DNA of 64,000 bases from Clostridium cibarium (lineage in GTDB: Bacteria > Bacillota > Clostridia > Clostridiales > Clostridiaceae). Shown here in pieces: positions 9,901 to 17,478 of the stretch. Under the pieces are notes generated by a model, which did not search any database, was not told the DNA's origin, and saw nothing but the letters and a program-made list of their open reading frames with translations. Within the stretch, counting starts at the first letter, position 1. Each line of letters starts with the position of its first letter. The position numbers and the translations under genes were made by a program. The stretch is taken from positions 1 to 64,000 of the forward strand of contig NZ_JACSRA010000023.1 of NCBI RefSeq assembly GCF_014836335.1, in the 5' to 3' direction.

Positions 9901-10477
9901 TCTTTTGAAGATCATCGTACTCTAAAACTTCTATCTTTTGAATTTCATGAGAGGTTCTAAAGCCATCAAAAAAATTAAGAAATGGCATTCTACTTTTAAT
10001 TGCTGCTAAATGTGCAACTGCTGAAAGATCCATAACTTCCTGAACAGAACTTTCTACTAACATTACTACTCCTGTTTGTCTTGCAGCCATTACATCTTGG
10101 TGATCTCCAAAAATATTTAATGATGATGTAGTTAGCGCTCTAGCTGCTACATGAATAACACCTGGCAATCTATCTCCAACTATCCTATATATATTAGGTA
10201 TCATAAGTAGCAACCCTTGCGATGCTGTATATGTTGTTGTTAAAGCACCTGACTGAAGTGAGCCATGTAATGCTCCTGCTGCACCTGCTTCTGATTGCAT
10301 CTCTACAACTTTAACTGGTCTACCAAATATATTTTTCTTTTCCTGAGCACTCCAACTATCTACATATTCTGCCATTGGAGATGAAGGTGTAATAGGAAAT
10401 ATTACAGATACTTCTGTAAAGGCATATGAAATATATGCTGCTGCTGTATTTCCATCCATGGTTTTCATCTTTTTCAT
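6959..10477 (-). CDS. nifJ: Pyruvate:ferredoxin (flavodoxin) oxidoreductase, single-chain
   Basis: A 1172-residue homodimeric-type enzyme that oxidises pyruvate plus CoA to acetyl-CoA and CO2 and reduces ferredoxin, the central step feeding hydrogenase in clostridial fermentation. Fused domains in order: pyrimidine-binding transketolase-like N-terminus, gamma (EKR) domain, two ferredoxin-type 4Fe-4S motifs (CIQCNQCSYVCP near residue 686, CTGCANCAEVCP near 745), the CAGCGE cysteines of the proximal cluster near 815, the TPP-binding GDGWAYDIG stretch near 962, and the C-terminal cluster Cys near 1073. Full length for the family. The frame extends to a GTG at 10486 inside the AGGTGG ribosome binding site, so the ATG at 10477 is used. 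Its electron acceptor links it to the hydE/hydG genes at the far end of the window. Confidence 0.97.
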   Translation of the reverse strand: MKKMKTMDGNTAAAYISYAFTEVSVIFPITPSSPMAEYVDSWSAQEKKNIFGRPVKVVEMQSEAGAAGALHGSLQSGALTTTYTASQGLLLMIPNIYRIVGDRLPGVIHVAARALTTSSLNIFGDHQDVMAARQTGVVMLVESSVQEVMDLSAVAHLAAIKSRMPFLNFFDGFRTSHEIQKIEVLEYDDLQKMVDQKSLEDFRNNSMTPNSPVTRGMAQNSDVYFQLREAANRFYDDIPTVVEEYMSKITSLTGREYHCFDYYGAPDADRIIIAMGSVTDVCEETVDYLNNKGEKVGLVRVRLFRPFSTERLLKVIPKSVKKIAVLDRTKEPGAPGEPLYLDVVRTFFSEKERPIIVGGRFGLGSKDPNPENIAAVYENLTKNEPKNSFTIGILDDVTNTSLELIKGIDATPEGTTQCKFWGLGSDGTIGANKSAIKIIGDHTEMYAQGYFFYDSKKSGGITISHLRFGKKPIKSPYLIDKADFVACHNQAYVYKYNVMEGLKENSKFLLNTIWSPEELEERLPARVKVFIAENNIEFYTINAIKIAQDIGLGGRINMIMQSAFFKLTNIIPVEDAVKYLKEAVVTSYSKKGEKVVSMNHEAIDKGVNSIIKIDVPASWKDAKDDKLDIKEDIPDFVKEVAMPIHRQEGNSLPVSTFVKHGMDDGSFRQGTSVFFKRGIAVNVPEWIPENCIQCNQCSYVCPHSVIRPFLLNEEEKNNAPEGTKLVEAKALKTDEKYNFSIGVSILDCTGCANCAEVCPAPEKALIMKSQDSQAEQIEVWDYYMEGVSKKENPMSKFTVKGSQFETPLLEFHGACAGCGEPAYARIITQLFGDRMMIANATGCSSIWAGSAEMSAYTVNKDGHGPAWANSLFEDNAEFGYGMHLGSTYMRETIAEDIKKALESDLPDETKNVLKDWLDHKDSGEGTRLRANRVIEVLQNENSEIAKKILKNKDYLVKRSQWLFGGDGWAYDIGYGGLDHVLASGEDVNVLVMDTEIYSNTGGQSSKSTPTAAIAKFASSGKRTKKKDLGAMAMTYGYIYVAQVAIGADKNQTLKAIAEAESYNGPSLIIAYAPCISHGIHVGMANSVEEERKAVHCGYWQLYRYNPSLRGEKNPFSLDYAKEPNGKFKEFLMGEVRYSSLAKAFPEQSEKLFEKTEHDAMERLDTYRRLAER

Positions 10478-10608
10478 TGTATCCACCTCATGTTCTTAAT
10501 ATCATTATTTTTTTGTTAATATACTTTTAGTATTTTATCCATTATTACTTTGTCTTATGTAAAAAATTAAAAGTTATCCTATTAAATACATATGTTATTT
10601 TCCCATAT

Positions 10609-10637
10609 AAAAAAAGCCATATCACTATGGCTTTTTT
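10609..10637 (-). terminator. Terminator after the MFS efflux gene
   Basis: AAAAAAGCCATA-TCAC-TATGGCTTTTTT: a 12-bp stem with A/T runs on both sides, just before the stop of the efflux gene on the minus strand. Confidence 0.9.
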
Positions 10638-10644
10638 CTCTATT

Positions 10645-12093
10645 TTAGCTTTCATATTCTGTATTTAATTTACGAATTTTTTTACTATTATATAATCGTA
10701 TTCCAGTAATTATAGCACCTACAACACAAAGCATAGAAGCCGAAATATAAACACATCTCATCCCATATATAAATATATCATCTCTGCCTACTATGTAATC
10801 AACTACCCTATATCCAGCTTTGCTGCTCATTCTGCTATAAAGTAAAGAAGTTGCAAGTGATGTACCAAATACCATACCAAGATTTCTAATAAGTGCATTT
10901 ACACTACCTGCAATTCCAAGCTTATCCTTTGTTACAGTTGACATTACTAAAGAATTATTTGGTGATTGGAACATTCCATTTCCAATAGTCATAATTATTA
11001 TAAAAACTATTAACATTATAACAGGTGAGTTCTCATTTAAGGTTGATATAAGAAATAAACCTAAACTGGTTAACGTGAGCCCAATTAATGTAAGTATTTC
11101 TGATCCAATTTTATCTGATAAATACCCGCTAAAAGGTGCTACTACAGAAAGTACAAGCGGTGAAACCATCATAAAAAATCCTGTTGTGGCTGGTGATAGT
11201 TTTAAAGCATCTTGAAAATAAAAAGGCAGAATTATATTAGATGCACTAATTGCAATAAATGATATAAATGCACATAATATGCTTATTGAAAATAAACTAT
11301 TTGAAAAAATCTTTAAGTAAAGTAGAGGTAATTCCATCTTACTTTCAATCCAAAGAAACACTATAAAAGTAATAGCTGATACAATAAATGCCAATATTAT
11401 ATATATATTATTATACCCAATAGTTTGACCTTGTACTAAAGCACCAAATAATGCCACAGTTGATATGGCAAATAAAAGAGCTCCTTTTCCATCAAAATTT
11501 TCATCTATTTCTTTGTCTGACTTTGGAAAAATCTTCATTGTAAGTATGAAAACTATTATTCCTATAGGCACATTTATTAAAAATATATATTCCCAACTAA
11601 CAGCCGAAACGATTATCCCACCAAGTGGAGGCCCAGCCATGGCTCCCAACGCAACAAAGGTTCCTAAAATTCCAAGGGCTCTTCCCCGTTCATTAGGAGG
11701 AAAAACTTGAGTTATAATACCTTGATTATTTGCCATGGTAGCAGCCGCTCCAATGGCTTGAATTACTCTTGCAACAACCAATACTAATAAGGAATTAGTA
11801 AAGCCACAAAGTAATGATCCTAATGTAAAAAGCAAAACTCCAAATTTAAATATTTTTGTTTTACCTTTTATATCTCCTAGCCTTCCAAATATTAAAATAG
11901 TAGCTACGATTGTAATTAAAAAACTAGTAACTACCCACTGAATGCTTGCTGAGCTAACATTTAATTTATTAGACATATCAGGTAAAGCGACATTTACAAT
12001 ACTACCATCTAAAGTTGACATGAATGTGGCTGATAACACTGTAAATAGAATAATCCATCGCTTTTTATATATTTCATCTTCTTTATTATTCAA
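10645..12093 (-). CDS. MFS drug efflux transporter, DHA2 (14-TM, EmrB/QacA) family
   Basis: A 482-residue proton-driven multidrug exporter. The sequence shows the DHA2 signature LDGSIVNVALP in TM1 (near residues 29-39), GRLGDIKGKTKIF between TM2 and TM3 (motif A), and about 14 hydrophobic segments, against 12 in DHA1. The start is a TTG with AAAGGATGA upstream, and it overlaps the end of the MarR gene by 8 bp, so translation is probably coupled. The MarR repressor upstream and its operator suggest induction by the exported toxic compound. The substrate cannot be read from sequence. Confidence 0.9.
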   Translation of the reverse strand: MNNKEDEIYKKRWIILFTVLSATFMSTLDGSIVNVALPDMSNKLNVSSASIQWVVTSFLITIVATILIFGRLGDIKGKTKIFKFGVLLFTLGSLLCGFTNSLLVLVVARVIQAIGAAATMANNQGIITQVFPPNERGRALGILGTFVALGAMAGPPLGGIIVSAVSWEYIFLINVPIGIIVFILTMKIFPKSDKEIDENFDGKGALLFAISTVALFGALVQGQTIGYNNIYIILAFIVSAITFIVFLWIESKMELPLLYLKIFSNSLFSISILCAFISFIAISASNIILPFYFQDALKLSPATTGFFMMVSPLVLSVVAPFSGYLSDKIGSEILTLIGLTLTSLGLFLISTLNENSPVIMLIVFIIIMTIGNGMFQSPNNSLVMSTVTKDKLGIAGSVNALIRNLGMVFGTSLATSLLYSRMSSKAGYRVVDYIVGRDDIFIYGMRCVYISASMLCVVGAIITGIRLYNSKKIRKLNTEYES

Positions 12094-12550
12094 TATTTTT
12101 CATCCTTTCACAGCAGTTCTTTTTAATTTCTTTAGCATTCTCTAATACCTTATCTAGAAATTCTATAGAACTTTCAATTTGTTCTTCTTCATTTCCCTGA
12201 ATTATCATATTAGTCCACTCTTCTATAATATTATGAATTTCAGGGATTACTTCTCTTCCTCTTTTAGTTAAAAATAATTTATATGCACGTATATCTTTTT
12301 CATTTTCTTCTTTTCTAACATATTCTAACTCAATTAGTTTTTTTATTATTCTTGCAGACATAGCTTTATCCACATTAAGCTCTCTACTTATCTCATTTTG
12401 ACTAATGCCTTCATTCTTGTTTAACACTAACAAATATGGATAACTTCCAGTTGTAATATTTAGCTTTTCTAATTTCTTATCTAAATATACTTGAGTGTAT
12501 CTATATATATTATTGGTTAATCTAATTAAATCTCTAAATTTGCTATTCAT
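12086..12550 (-). CDS. MarR family transcriptional regulator
   Basis: A 154-residue winged-helix regulator of the MarR family. The central wHTH (about residues 45-100) reads GISQNEISRELNVDKAMSARIIKKL then the wing KDIRAYKLFLTKRGREV, with dimerising helices at both ends. MarR proteins normally repress their own operon and release DNA on binding small aromatic or toxic ligands. It is the first gene of a two-gene operon with the DHA2 efflux pump, which it overlaps by 8 bp. A perfect-looking operator covers the promoter 36 bp upstream. A typical repressor-pump pair. Confidence 0.93.
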   Translation of the reverse strand: MNSKFRDLIRLTNNIYRYTQVYLDKKLEKLNITTGSYPYLLVLNKNEGISQNEISRELNVDKAMSARIIKKLIELEYVRKEENEKDIRAYKLFLTKRGREVIPEIHNIIEEWTNMIIQGNEEEQIESSIEFLDKVLENAKEIKKNCCERMKNIE

Positions 12551-12570
12551 GTTTCCTCCTTTTGCTTTCC

Positions 12571-12615
12571 AAATAATAAATTATCATAGAATAGTTGATT
12601 AGTCAACCATTCTAT
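12571..12615 (-). promoter_or_regulatory. MarR operator overlapping the efflux operon promoter
   Basis: A palindrome at 12586-12615 with 13-bp arms (ATAGAATAGTTGA / TCAACCATTCTAT, one mismatch) and a 4-bp centre. Its minus-strand core TTGACT serves as a -35 element, followed 17 bp later by TAATTT as the -10, so a bound MarR dimer would block RNA polymerase. The rest of the 12551-12886 gap is AT-rich and includes the DegV leader. Confidence 0.75.
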
Positions 12616-12852
12616 CCATTTGACCCTTATTTTTATATGATTTATAATTAGTTAAAAATAGACAAATAAAATCAATATTTATAATATTCAAAGATTATTG
12701 GATAAAAACATATTGAACTTATCTTATAATGCGAGCCAATTTAAATCAGTTATTGTACAAATTTACTTTTATGGTTACGATGTATATCTAAGTTATGTTA
12801 TACTAAATATACAAAGATCAAAACTTTTATGAATAAGTGAAATAAAATTGAC

Positions 12853-12867
12853 ATCTTAATTTAAGAT
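12853..12867 (+). promoter_or_regulatory. Small palindrome in the DegV leader
   Basis: ATCTTAA-T-TTAAGAT, 20 bp before the DegV start and just ahead of its AAAGGAG ribosome binding site. It could be an operator or a weak mRNA hairpin; only the symmetry is seen. Confidence 0.3.
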
Positions 12868-12886
12868 ACATAAAGGAGAATTCATA

Positions 12887-13735
12887 ATGGAAAAAATAGC
12901 GTTAATAACAGATAGTGCTTCAGATGTAAGCTTAGATTTTGTAAAAGAAAATAATATAAAGGTAGTACCTTTTAAAATTATTTTTTCTGATAGAGAATAT
13001 AATGATGCTATAGAATTGACATCTGAGATGCTTTATGAACTTTTACCAAAAGAAGTTCCTACAACTTCTTTACCTAGTACAGACAAATTTGCAGAATTAT
13101 TGACTTCATTAAAGGATGAAGGTTATACTCATGCCATTATAATAACAATATCAAGCGGCCTTTCTGGTACTTATAACTCTGCAAGACTAGCTGCTGAAAG
13201 TGTTAATGGAATAGAAACTTTTGTATTTGATTCTATGACTTTAACTATGTCTGAAGGTGCTATGGTAATTGAAACAGCTAATCTAATAAAAGAAGGTAAA
13301 TCCTTTAAAGAAATTACTGAGTTTCTACCAAGCTTAAGGGATAAAATAGATGTATTTTTTACAATAGATACTTTAGAATATTTAATTAAGGGAGGTAGAA
13401 TTGGTAAAGTTGCAGGTACAATTGCTACTACCCTCAACTTAAAACCAATAATAACAGTTGGGAATGACGGAATATATCATACTGCTGCTAAAGTTAGAGG
13501 AGTCAAACAATCTATATCAAAACTTTCTACTTTACTAAAACCATATCTTGAGAAAGGTAAATGTAAAGTATGGGTTCTAAATGGAGGTGCTCCTGAAAAA
13601 GCAAAAGTATTATATCAATCAATAAAAGATTTCCCTAATATTATTGAATGTACCCTAGGAGGATGTATTGCTCCTTCTCTTGGAGTACATACCGGACCTG
13701 GTTTAGTTGGACTTATAGTTGAAAAGATGTATTAA
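12887..13735 (+). CDS. DegV family fatty-acid-binding protein
   Basis: A 282-residue DegV (FakB-type) protein. Members bind a fatty acid and, with the FakA kinase, present it for phosphorylation into phospholipid synthesis. Seen here: the N-terminal ITDSASDVS strand-loop (residues 7-15), the EVPTTSLPS segment (about 55-63), the ISSGLSGTYNSA loop that contacts the carboxylate (about 88-99), and C-terminal HTGPGLVGL. Full length. AAAGGAG precedes the ATG. It stands alone with its own terminator; no fakA is adjacent. Which fatty acid it binds cannot be said. Confidence 0.93.
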   Translation: MEKIALITDSASDVSLDFVKENNIKVVPFKIIFSDREYNDAIELTSEMLYELLPKEVPTTSLPSTDKFAELLTSLKDEGYTHAIIITISSGLSGTYNSARLAAESVNGIETFVFDSMTLTMSEGAMVIETANLIKEGKSFKEITEFLPSLRDKIDVFFTIDTLEYLIKGGRIGKVAGTIATTLNLKPIITVGNDGIYHTAAKVRGVKQSISKLSTLLKPYLEKGKCKVWVLNGGAPEKAKVLYQSIKDFPNIIECTLGGCIAPSLGVHTGPGLVGLIVEKMY

Positions 13736-13750
13736 TAATTTTATATAAAA

Positions 13751-13783
13751 AATAAACTGAGGGAATACTCAGTTTATTTTTTT
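13751..13783. terminator. Bidirectional terminator between DegV and a convergent gene
   Basis: AATAAACTGAG ... CTCAGTTTATT, an 11-bp stem with a 5-nt loop, T-run on the plus strand and A-run before it. It overlaps the stop codon of the convergent minus-strand gene and can serve both. Confidence 0.88.
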
Positions 13784-14136
13784 ATCTTATGTTTACATGA
13801 CCTTCTTGCTCTTTTCACATTAACTAATATACTTTCTATAGATTCTTCCCCATACTCATCTCTAAAACATAATTGGAAAATATCCATACCACAAAATCCT
13901 CTTTTAGCCTTATATATATAAGTGGATGGTTCTACAAAGTACAAAATACCATTACATGGATTTAATTTAATCTTTACAGAACTCTTTGCTCTACTACAAT
14001 TTCTTACTTTTATGTCCAATATCACCGGTATACATCCATATGCACATATAGGTTTTATTTCACTTATTTCAACTTTAAAATTATTTGGATGTATCTTAAA
14101 TTCACATGTATCTCTACCCTGCTCCTCTTCCTTCAT
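13774..14136 (-). CDS. Small cysteine-rich protein with a cadherin/Big-like repeat signature
   Basis: A 120-residue protein without a signal peptide and with eight cysteines. Residues about 60-115 read like one beta-sandwich repeat of the cadherin-like/Big_9 kind: NPCNGILYFVE, then YIYKAKRGFCGMDIFQLCFRDEYGEES, then a terminal strand (compare the usual NPG...Y.PN.GF.G.D.F.Y.V.D..G pattern). The frame begins with an ATG fused to the GGGAGG ribosome binding site; the next ATG (14136) has proper 9-bp spacing and is used. It is divergent from another cysteine-rich small gene. A spore coat or exosporium role is a guess from composition. Confidence 0.6.
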   Translation of the reverse strand: MKEEEQGRDTCEFKIHPNNFKVEISEIKPICAYGCIPVILDIKVRNCSRAKSSVKIKLNPCNGILYFVEPSTYIYKAKRGFCGMDIFQLCFRDEYGEESIESILVNVKRARRSCKHKIKK

Positions 14137-14265
14137 AATTAACATCCTCCCTGCAACTTCTTACAAAATATACTATGCTTTTTCTTCATATTTTGTACCA
14201 ATTGCTGAACCTTCCCCATAGAATAAAATAAAAAGAAATTTATGCACTTTTAGGAGGAAAAAAAG

Positions 14266-14658
14266 ATGGAAAAACCTTCTCCATCCTGTAAATCTATTAT
14301 CGCAAACTGTAGATTAGACGTAAACTTCGACCCTAAAAATAAAATAATATATGTATGTTCTGGCAAACCACAGTATTTCACCGCTACTTCAAGTAAATGT
14401 AACGGCCCCATTACAATAACTTATACTGGGAGAAAATATGATCCATGTACCAAAAAAATATGTGGTGACTTAGGAGTTTACACAACTTATGATTCAGGTA
14501 TAGTTTTAGATGCATATAATTGCATAAGGCCTGGAACAATGGACACTCTATCCTTTACAGCAGATGATGGTTGCACATGTTATAAATTCACAGTTATATT
14601 CGTTTACTCACCATGTGATTGCTATAATACGCAAACTTGTTGTAATTGCAATAAATAA
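14266..14658 (+). CDS. Small cysteine-rich protein, probable beta-sandwich, unknown function
   Basis: A 130-residue protein with 14 cysteines, many in pairs at the C-terminus (CDCYNTQTCCNCNK), and no signal peptide. The middle (about 85-115, RPGTMDTLSFTADDGCTCYKFTVIF) follows the same G.D.F.F...D pattern as the divergent neighbour at 13774, so the two may share a fold and assemble together. An AGGAGG site gives a clear start. Cysteine-rich signal-less proteins in clostridia are often spore coat or exosporium components; that is inference only. Confidence 0.6.
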   Translation: MEKPSPSCKSIIANCRLDVNFDPKNKIIYVCSGKPQYFTATSSKCNGPITITYTGRKYDPCTKKICGDLGVYTTYDSGIVLDAYNCIRPGTMDTLSFTADDGCTCYKFTVIFVYSPCDCYNTQTCCNCNK

Positions 14659-14666
14659 ATTATTAT

Positions 14667-14731
14667 AATAAACATATTAAGCTTAGCATCATAGAAGACA
14701 TATCCCTAGCTAAGTTTAGTATGTTTATTTT
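14667..14731 (+). terminator. Long stem-loop terminator after the cysteine-rich gene
   Basis: A 21-bp stem (14667-14687 with 14709-14729) containing two G-U pairs, a 21-nt loop and a TTTT tail. The next gene's TATAAT-like -10 (14738) follows almost at once. Confidence 0.8.
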
Positions 14732-14773
14732 AGTATGTTATAATATTTTCAATTACATTTAGGAGGAATTATT

Positions 14774-15724
14774 ATGTATAACGTTAGAATCACCGCTAGT
14801 GATGTATCAAATTTAAATAATGAACCTTTAGAACTTTTAAAAAAAAATGGCTTTGATGTAAAAGAAAAACCATTTAAAAATATAAAGAATGAAGAAGAAT
14901 ACATAGAGTTTATTAAAGATGCTGACGCACTACTTGTTGGCACTGAAACCTTAGATAAAAAAATATTAGAAAAGATTCCAAATTTGAAATTTATCGCTAG
15001 GCGAGGTGTTGGCTATGATAGCATAGATGTTGATTACTGCCACATTAATAATATAACCATTGCTCGTACATTAGGTACTGTTGAATCTTCTGTTTCAGAA
15101 CTTACTATGGCCTTTATTTTGGCCTTAACTAGAAAACTAGAAGAACATTCTAGAGATATCCATAATGGAATTTGGAATAAAAGACTTTCATCAGGACTTA
15201 AAGGAACCACCCTTGGGCTAGTTGGTTTTGGCAACATAGGACAAGAAGTAGCAAGAAAAGCTTCAGTTTTTGATATGAATTTAGTTTATTATTGCCCTCA
15301 TAGAAAAATTGAATTAGAAGAAAGATATAACGTTCGTTATGTTACATTAGATGAACTATTGAAAATTAGTGATTTTGTTTCACTTCATATGCCATCTACT
15401 GAAGAAACTAAAAACATGTTCACATATGACAAGTTTAAAAAAATGAAAAAAACAGCCATGTTTATTAACACCGCTAGAGGGTCTATAGTTAATGAAGAAG
15501 ATTTAGCACTAGCTTTAAAAAACAGAATTATATCTGGCGCTGCCTTAGATGTTTTTCAAGAAGAGCCTTGCTTAGATTCCCCTGTTTTAAAACTAGATAA
15601 TGTAATATTATCTCCTCATGCTGGAACTTTTACTTATGATACATTCTACAGCATGAACCTTCTTGCAGCTAATTTAATTGTTGATTATTTTAATGGTGTT
15701 ATAGACAATAAATTTATTATTTAA
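14774..15724 (+). CDS. D-isomer-specific 2-hydroxyacid dehydrogenase (phosphoglycerate dehydrogenase-like)
   Basis: A 316-residue NAD-dependent dehydrogenase that interconverts 2-oxo acids and D-2-hydroxy acids. Visible are the Rossmann loop GFGNIG (151-156), catalytic Arg235 (NTARGS), Glu264 (QEEP) and His282 (SPHAG). The length lacks the C-terminal ACT/regulatory domain of long SerA enzymes. It could be a 3-phosphoglycerate dehydrogenase or another family member; no serine pathway genes are adjacent, so the substrate stays open. A TTAGGAGGAA site sets the start. Monocistronic by context. Confidence 0.88.
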   Translation: MYNVRITASDVSNLNNEPLELLKKNGFDVKEKPFKNIKNEEEYIEFIKDADALLVGTETLDKKILEKIPNLKFIARRGVGYDSIDVDYCHINNITIARTLGTVESSVSELTMAFILALTRKLEEHSRDIHNGIWNKRLSSGLKGTTLGLVGFGNIGQEVARKASVFDMNLVYYCPHRKIELEERYNVRYVTLDELLKISDFVSLHMPSTEETKNMFTYDKFKKMKKTAMFINTARGSIVNEEDLALALKNRIISGAALDVFQEEPCLDSPVLKLDNVILSPHAGTFTYDTFYSMNLLAANLIVDYFNGVIDNKFII

Positions 15725-15806
15725 ATTGTAAATACTTTATTTTCACTACTTATACTGGTATACTTTCCATATATGGACAAGACCTATGAAGGAAAGGCAG
15801 ATTCTT

Positions 15807-17378
15807 ATGAATACAATAAAAAAACTAATTTTATCAGATTTTACTCGAACTAAGGATTCTAAAAGAAACTTTACTAAAATAAGAGCTCTTTTTGACTTAT
15901 CCTATAAAAATGAATACACAATTGATGATAATACTTGGGATGATTTAATGATGAATGATGTCTTTACTAAATTAGATAGAACCTATTCTAGTTCAGGGGA
16001 AGCAGCTTTATATAGTATGCTGAGGAATCCATTAATGGATAAGGATAAATTAGAGAAAAGAAAAAACTTAATTGAATTATTTAGAAAAAACAAAGAACTA
16101 AGTGGTAATATAAGGTACATACTATTTAATATGGGTTTCGACTCTAAAAATAGACTTATTAAAATGCTTGAAGGTTCTCTTGTAGTAAGTAAGGTAAAAT
16201 TTTTTCTTTATATGATACTTGGACAGATAGTTCCATTATTATTAATAATTCTAGCCTTTGCTTTTAAAGAACCAAGATTTGCATTTGGTTTTTTCATATT
16301 AGTTTACCTTAATATTTATATAACTCATAAAGAAAAAAACAATGTAACTGCTACCGGAATCATTTATCTTAGAGATTTATTAACTGCAGCAAATAAAATT
16401 TCTAAAGAAGATAATCTAGCTCTAGCTTCTATGACTAAGAAAATTAAGTCTGCTTTAAATGATAAGGAAATTAAATCCATAGATAGATCTACTCGATTCA
16501 TTAAGTTTATCACTGGATATGGTGAAATTTTAGAATATTTATCTGTACCTTTTTTACTAGAAGTCACAAATTATTATAAAATCAGCGGTATTTTATCAAA
16601 TAGTGAAGATAAAATTCTTACTTTATATTATTTAATTGGCGAAATCGATGCTTTAATATCTATTGCTAGTTATAAAGAAATCAATATATCAAATTGTGCT
16701 ACTCCAAAATTTTTAGATAATACTACCTTAAAGATAGTGGATGGTATTCACCCACTATTAAATAAACCCGTTGCAAATTCTATATCAATTGAAAAAAACG
16801 GTATAGTTCTTACTGGAACGAATATGTCTGGAAAATCTACATTCTTAAGAATGATGAGTACAAATATTCTATTAGCACAAACTTTTAATTTTGTACTAGC
16901 TAAGGAATATGAAGCTTGTTTTTTAAATATAGTGTCATCTATTAGTCCTAAGGATGATATTAATTCTGGAAAGAGTTACTACCTATCTGAAGCAGAATCA
17001 GTATTAAGAATAATTAAAGCTCTAGATAGTGATATACCAGTTTTCTGTCCTATTGATGAAATATTTAGAGGTACTAACCCTATAGAAAGAATATCTTCTT
17101 CTGCTGAAATATTAAGTTACATAAATAGAAGAAATGCTATATGTATCGTAGCTACCCATGATAGAGAATTATCTGAGATGCTAAAGGACCAATATGATTT
17201 TTATTACTTTAGCGAAGATGTTAATAACACTGAAGGATTAAGTTTTGATTATAAACTAAAAGAAGGTATTTCAAATACTAGAAATGCAATAAAGCTTCTA
17301 GATTACATAGGCTATCCTAAAGAAATAATTGAAGCAGCATATAAGAAAGCGGAAACTCTTAACACTAATTTCATTTAA
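15807..17378 (+). CDS. MutS-like ATPase with membrane segments, first of a tandem pair
   Basis: A 523-residue protein with a MutS-type C-terminal ATPase: Walker A GTNMSGKST near residues 335-343, Walker B FCPIDEIFRGTNP near 413-425, and the ATHDREL switch near 450. It lacks the mismatch-recognition domain of MutS. Instead residues about 135-175 form two hydrophobic segments (MILGQIVPLLLIILAFAF, then FGFFILVYLNIYI), so it is probably membrane-anchored. COG0249-type short MutS-like proteins of this kind have no settled function. The frame opens at 15786, but AAGGAAAGG precedes the ATG at 15807 and the paralogue aligns from there. It has its own terminator. Confidence 0.82.
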   Translation: MNTIKKLILSDFTRTKDSKRNFTKIRALFDLSYKNEYTIDDNTWDDLMMNDVFTKLDRTYSSSGEAALYSMLRNPLMDKDKLEKRKNLIELFRKNKELSGNIRYILFNMGFDSKNRLIKMLEGSLVVSKVKFFLYMILGQIVPLLLIILAFAFKEPRFAFGFFILVYLNIYITHKEKNNVTATGIIYLRDLLTAANKISKEDNLALASMTKKIKSALNDKEIKSIDRSTRFIKFITGYGEILEYLSVPFLLEVTNYYKISGILSNSEDKILTLYYLIGEIDALISIASYKEINISNCATPKFLDNTTLKIVDGIHPLLNKPVANSISIEKNGIVLTGTNMSGKSTFLRMMSTNILLAQTFNFVLAKEYEACFLNIVSSISPKDDINSGKSYYLSEAESVLRIIKALDSDIPVFCPIDEIFRGTNPIERISSSAEILSYINRRNAICIVATHDRELSEMLKDQYDFYYFSEDVNNTEGLSFDYKLKEGISNTRNAIKLLDYIGYPKEIIEAAYKKAETLNTNFI

Positions 17379-17385
17379 ATAATTT

Positions 17386-17407
17386 AAAGAAGCCTCTGGC
17401 TTCTTTT
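17386..17407 (+). terminator. Terminator between the two MutS-like genes
   Basis: AAAGAAGCC-TCT-GGCTTCTTT, a 9-bp stem with a T-rich tail, 8 bp past the stop. Confidence 0.85.
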
Positions 17408-17478
17408 CTATTATTCATCATTATATATAACTGAAAAAATCTACGTAGCTACAAAACTTAATATAAAGGAGAATTTTT

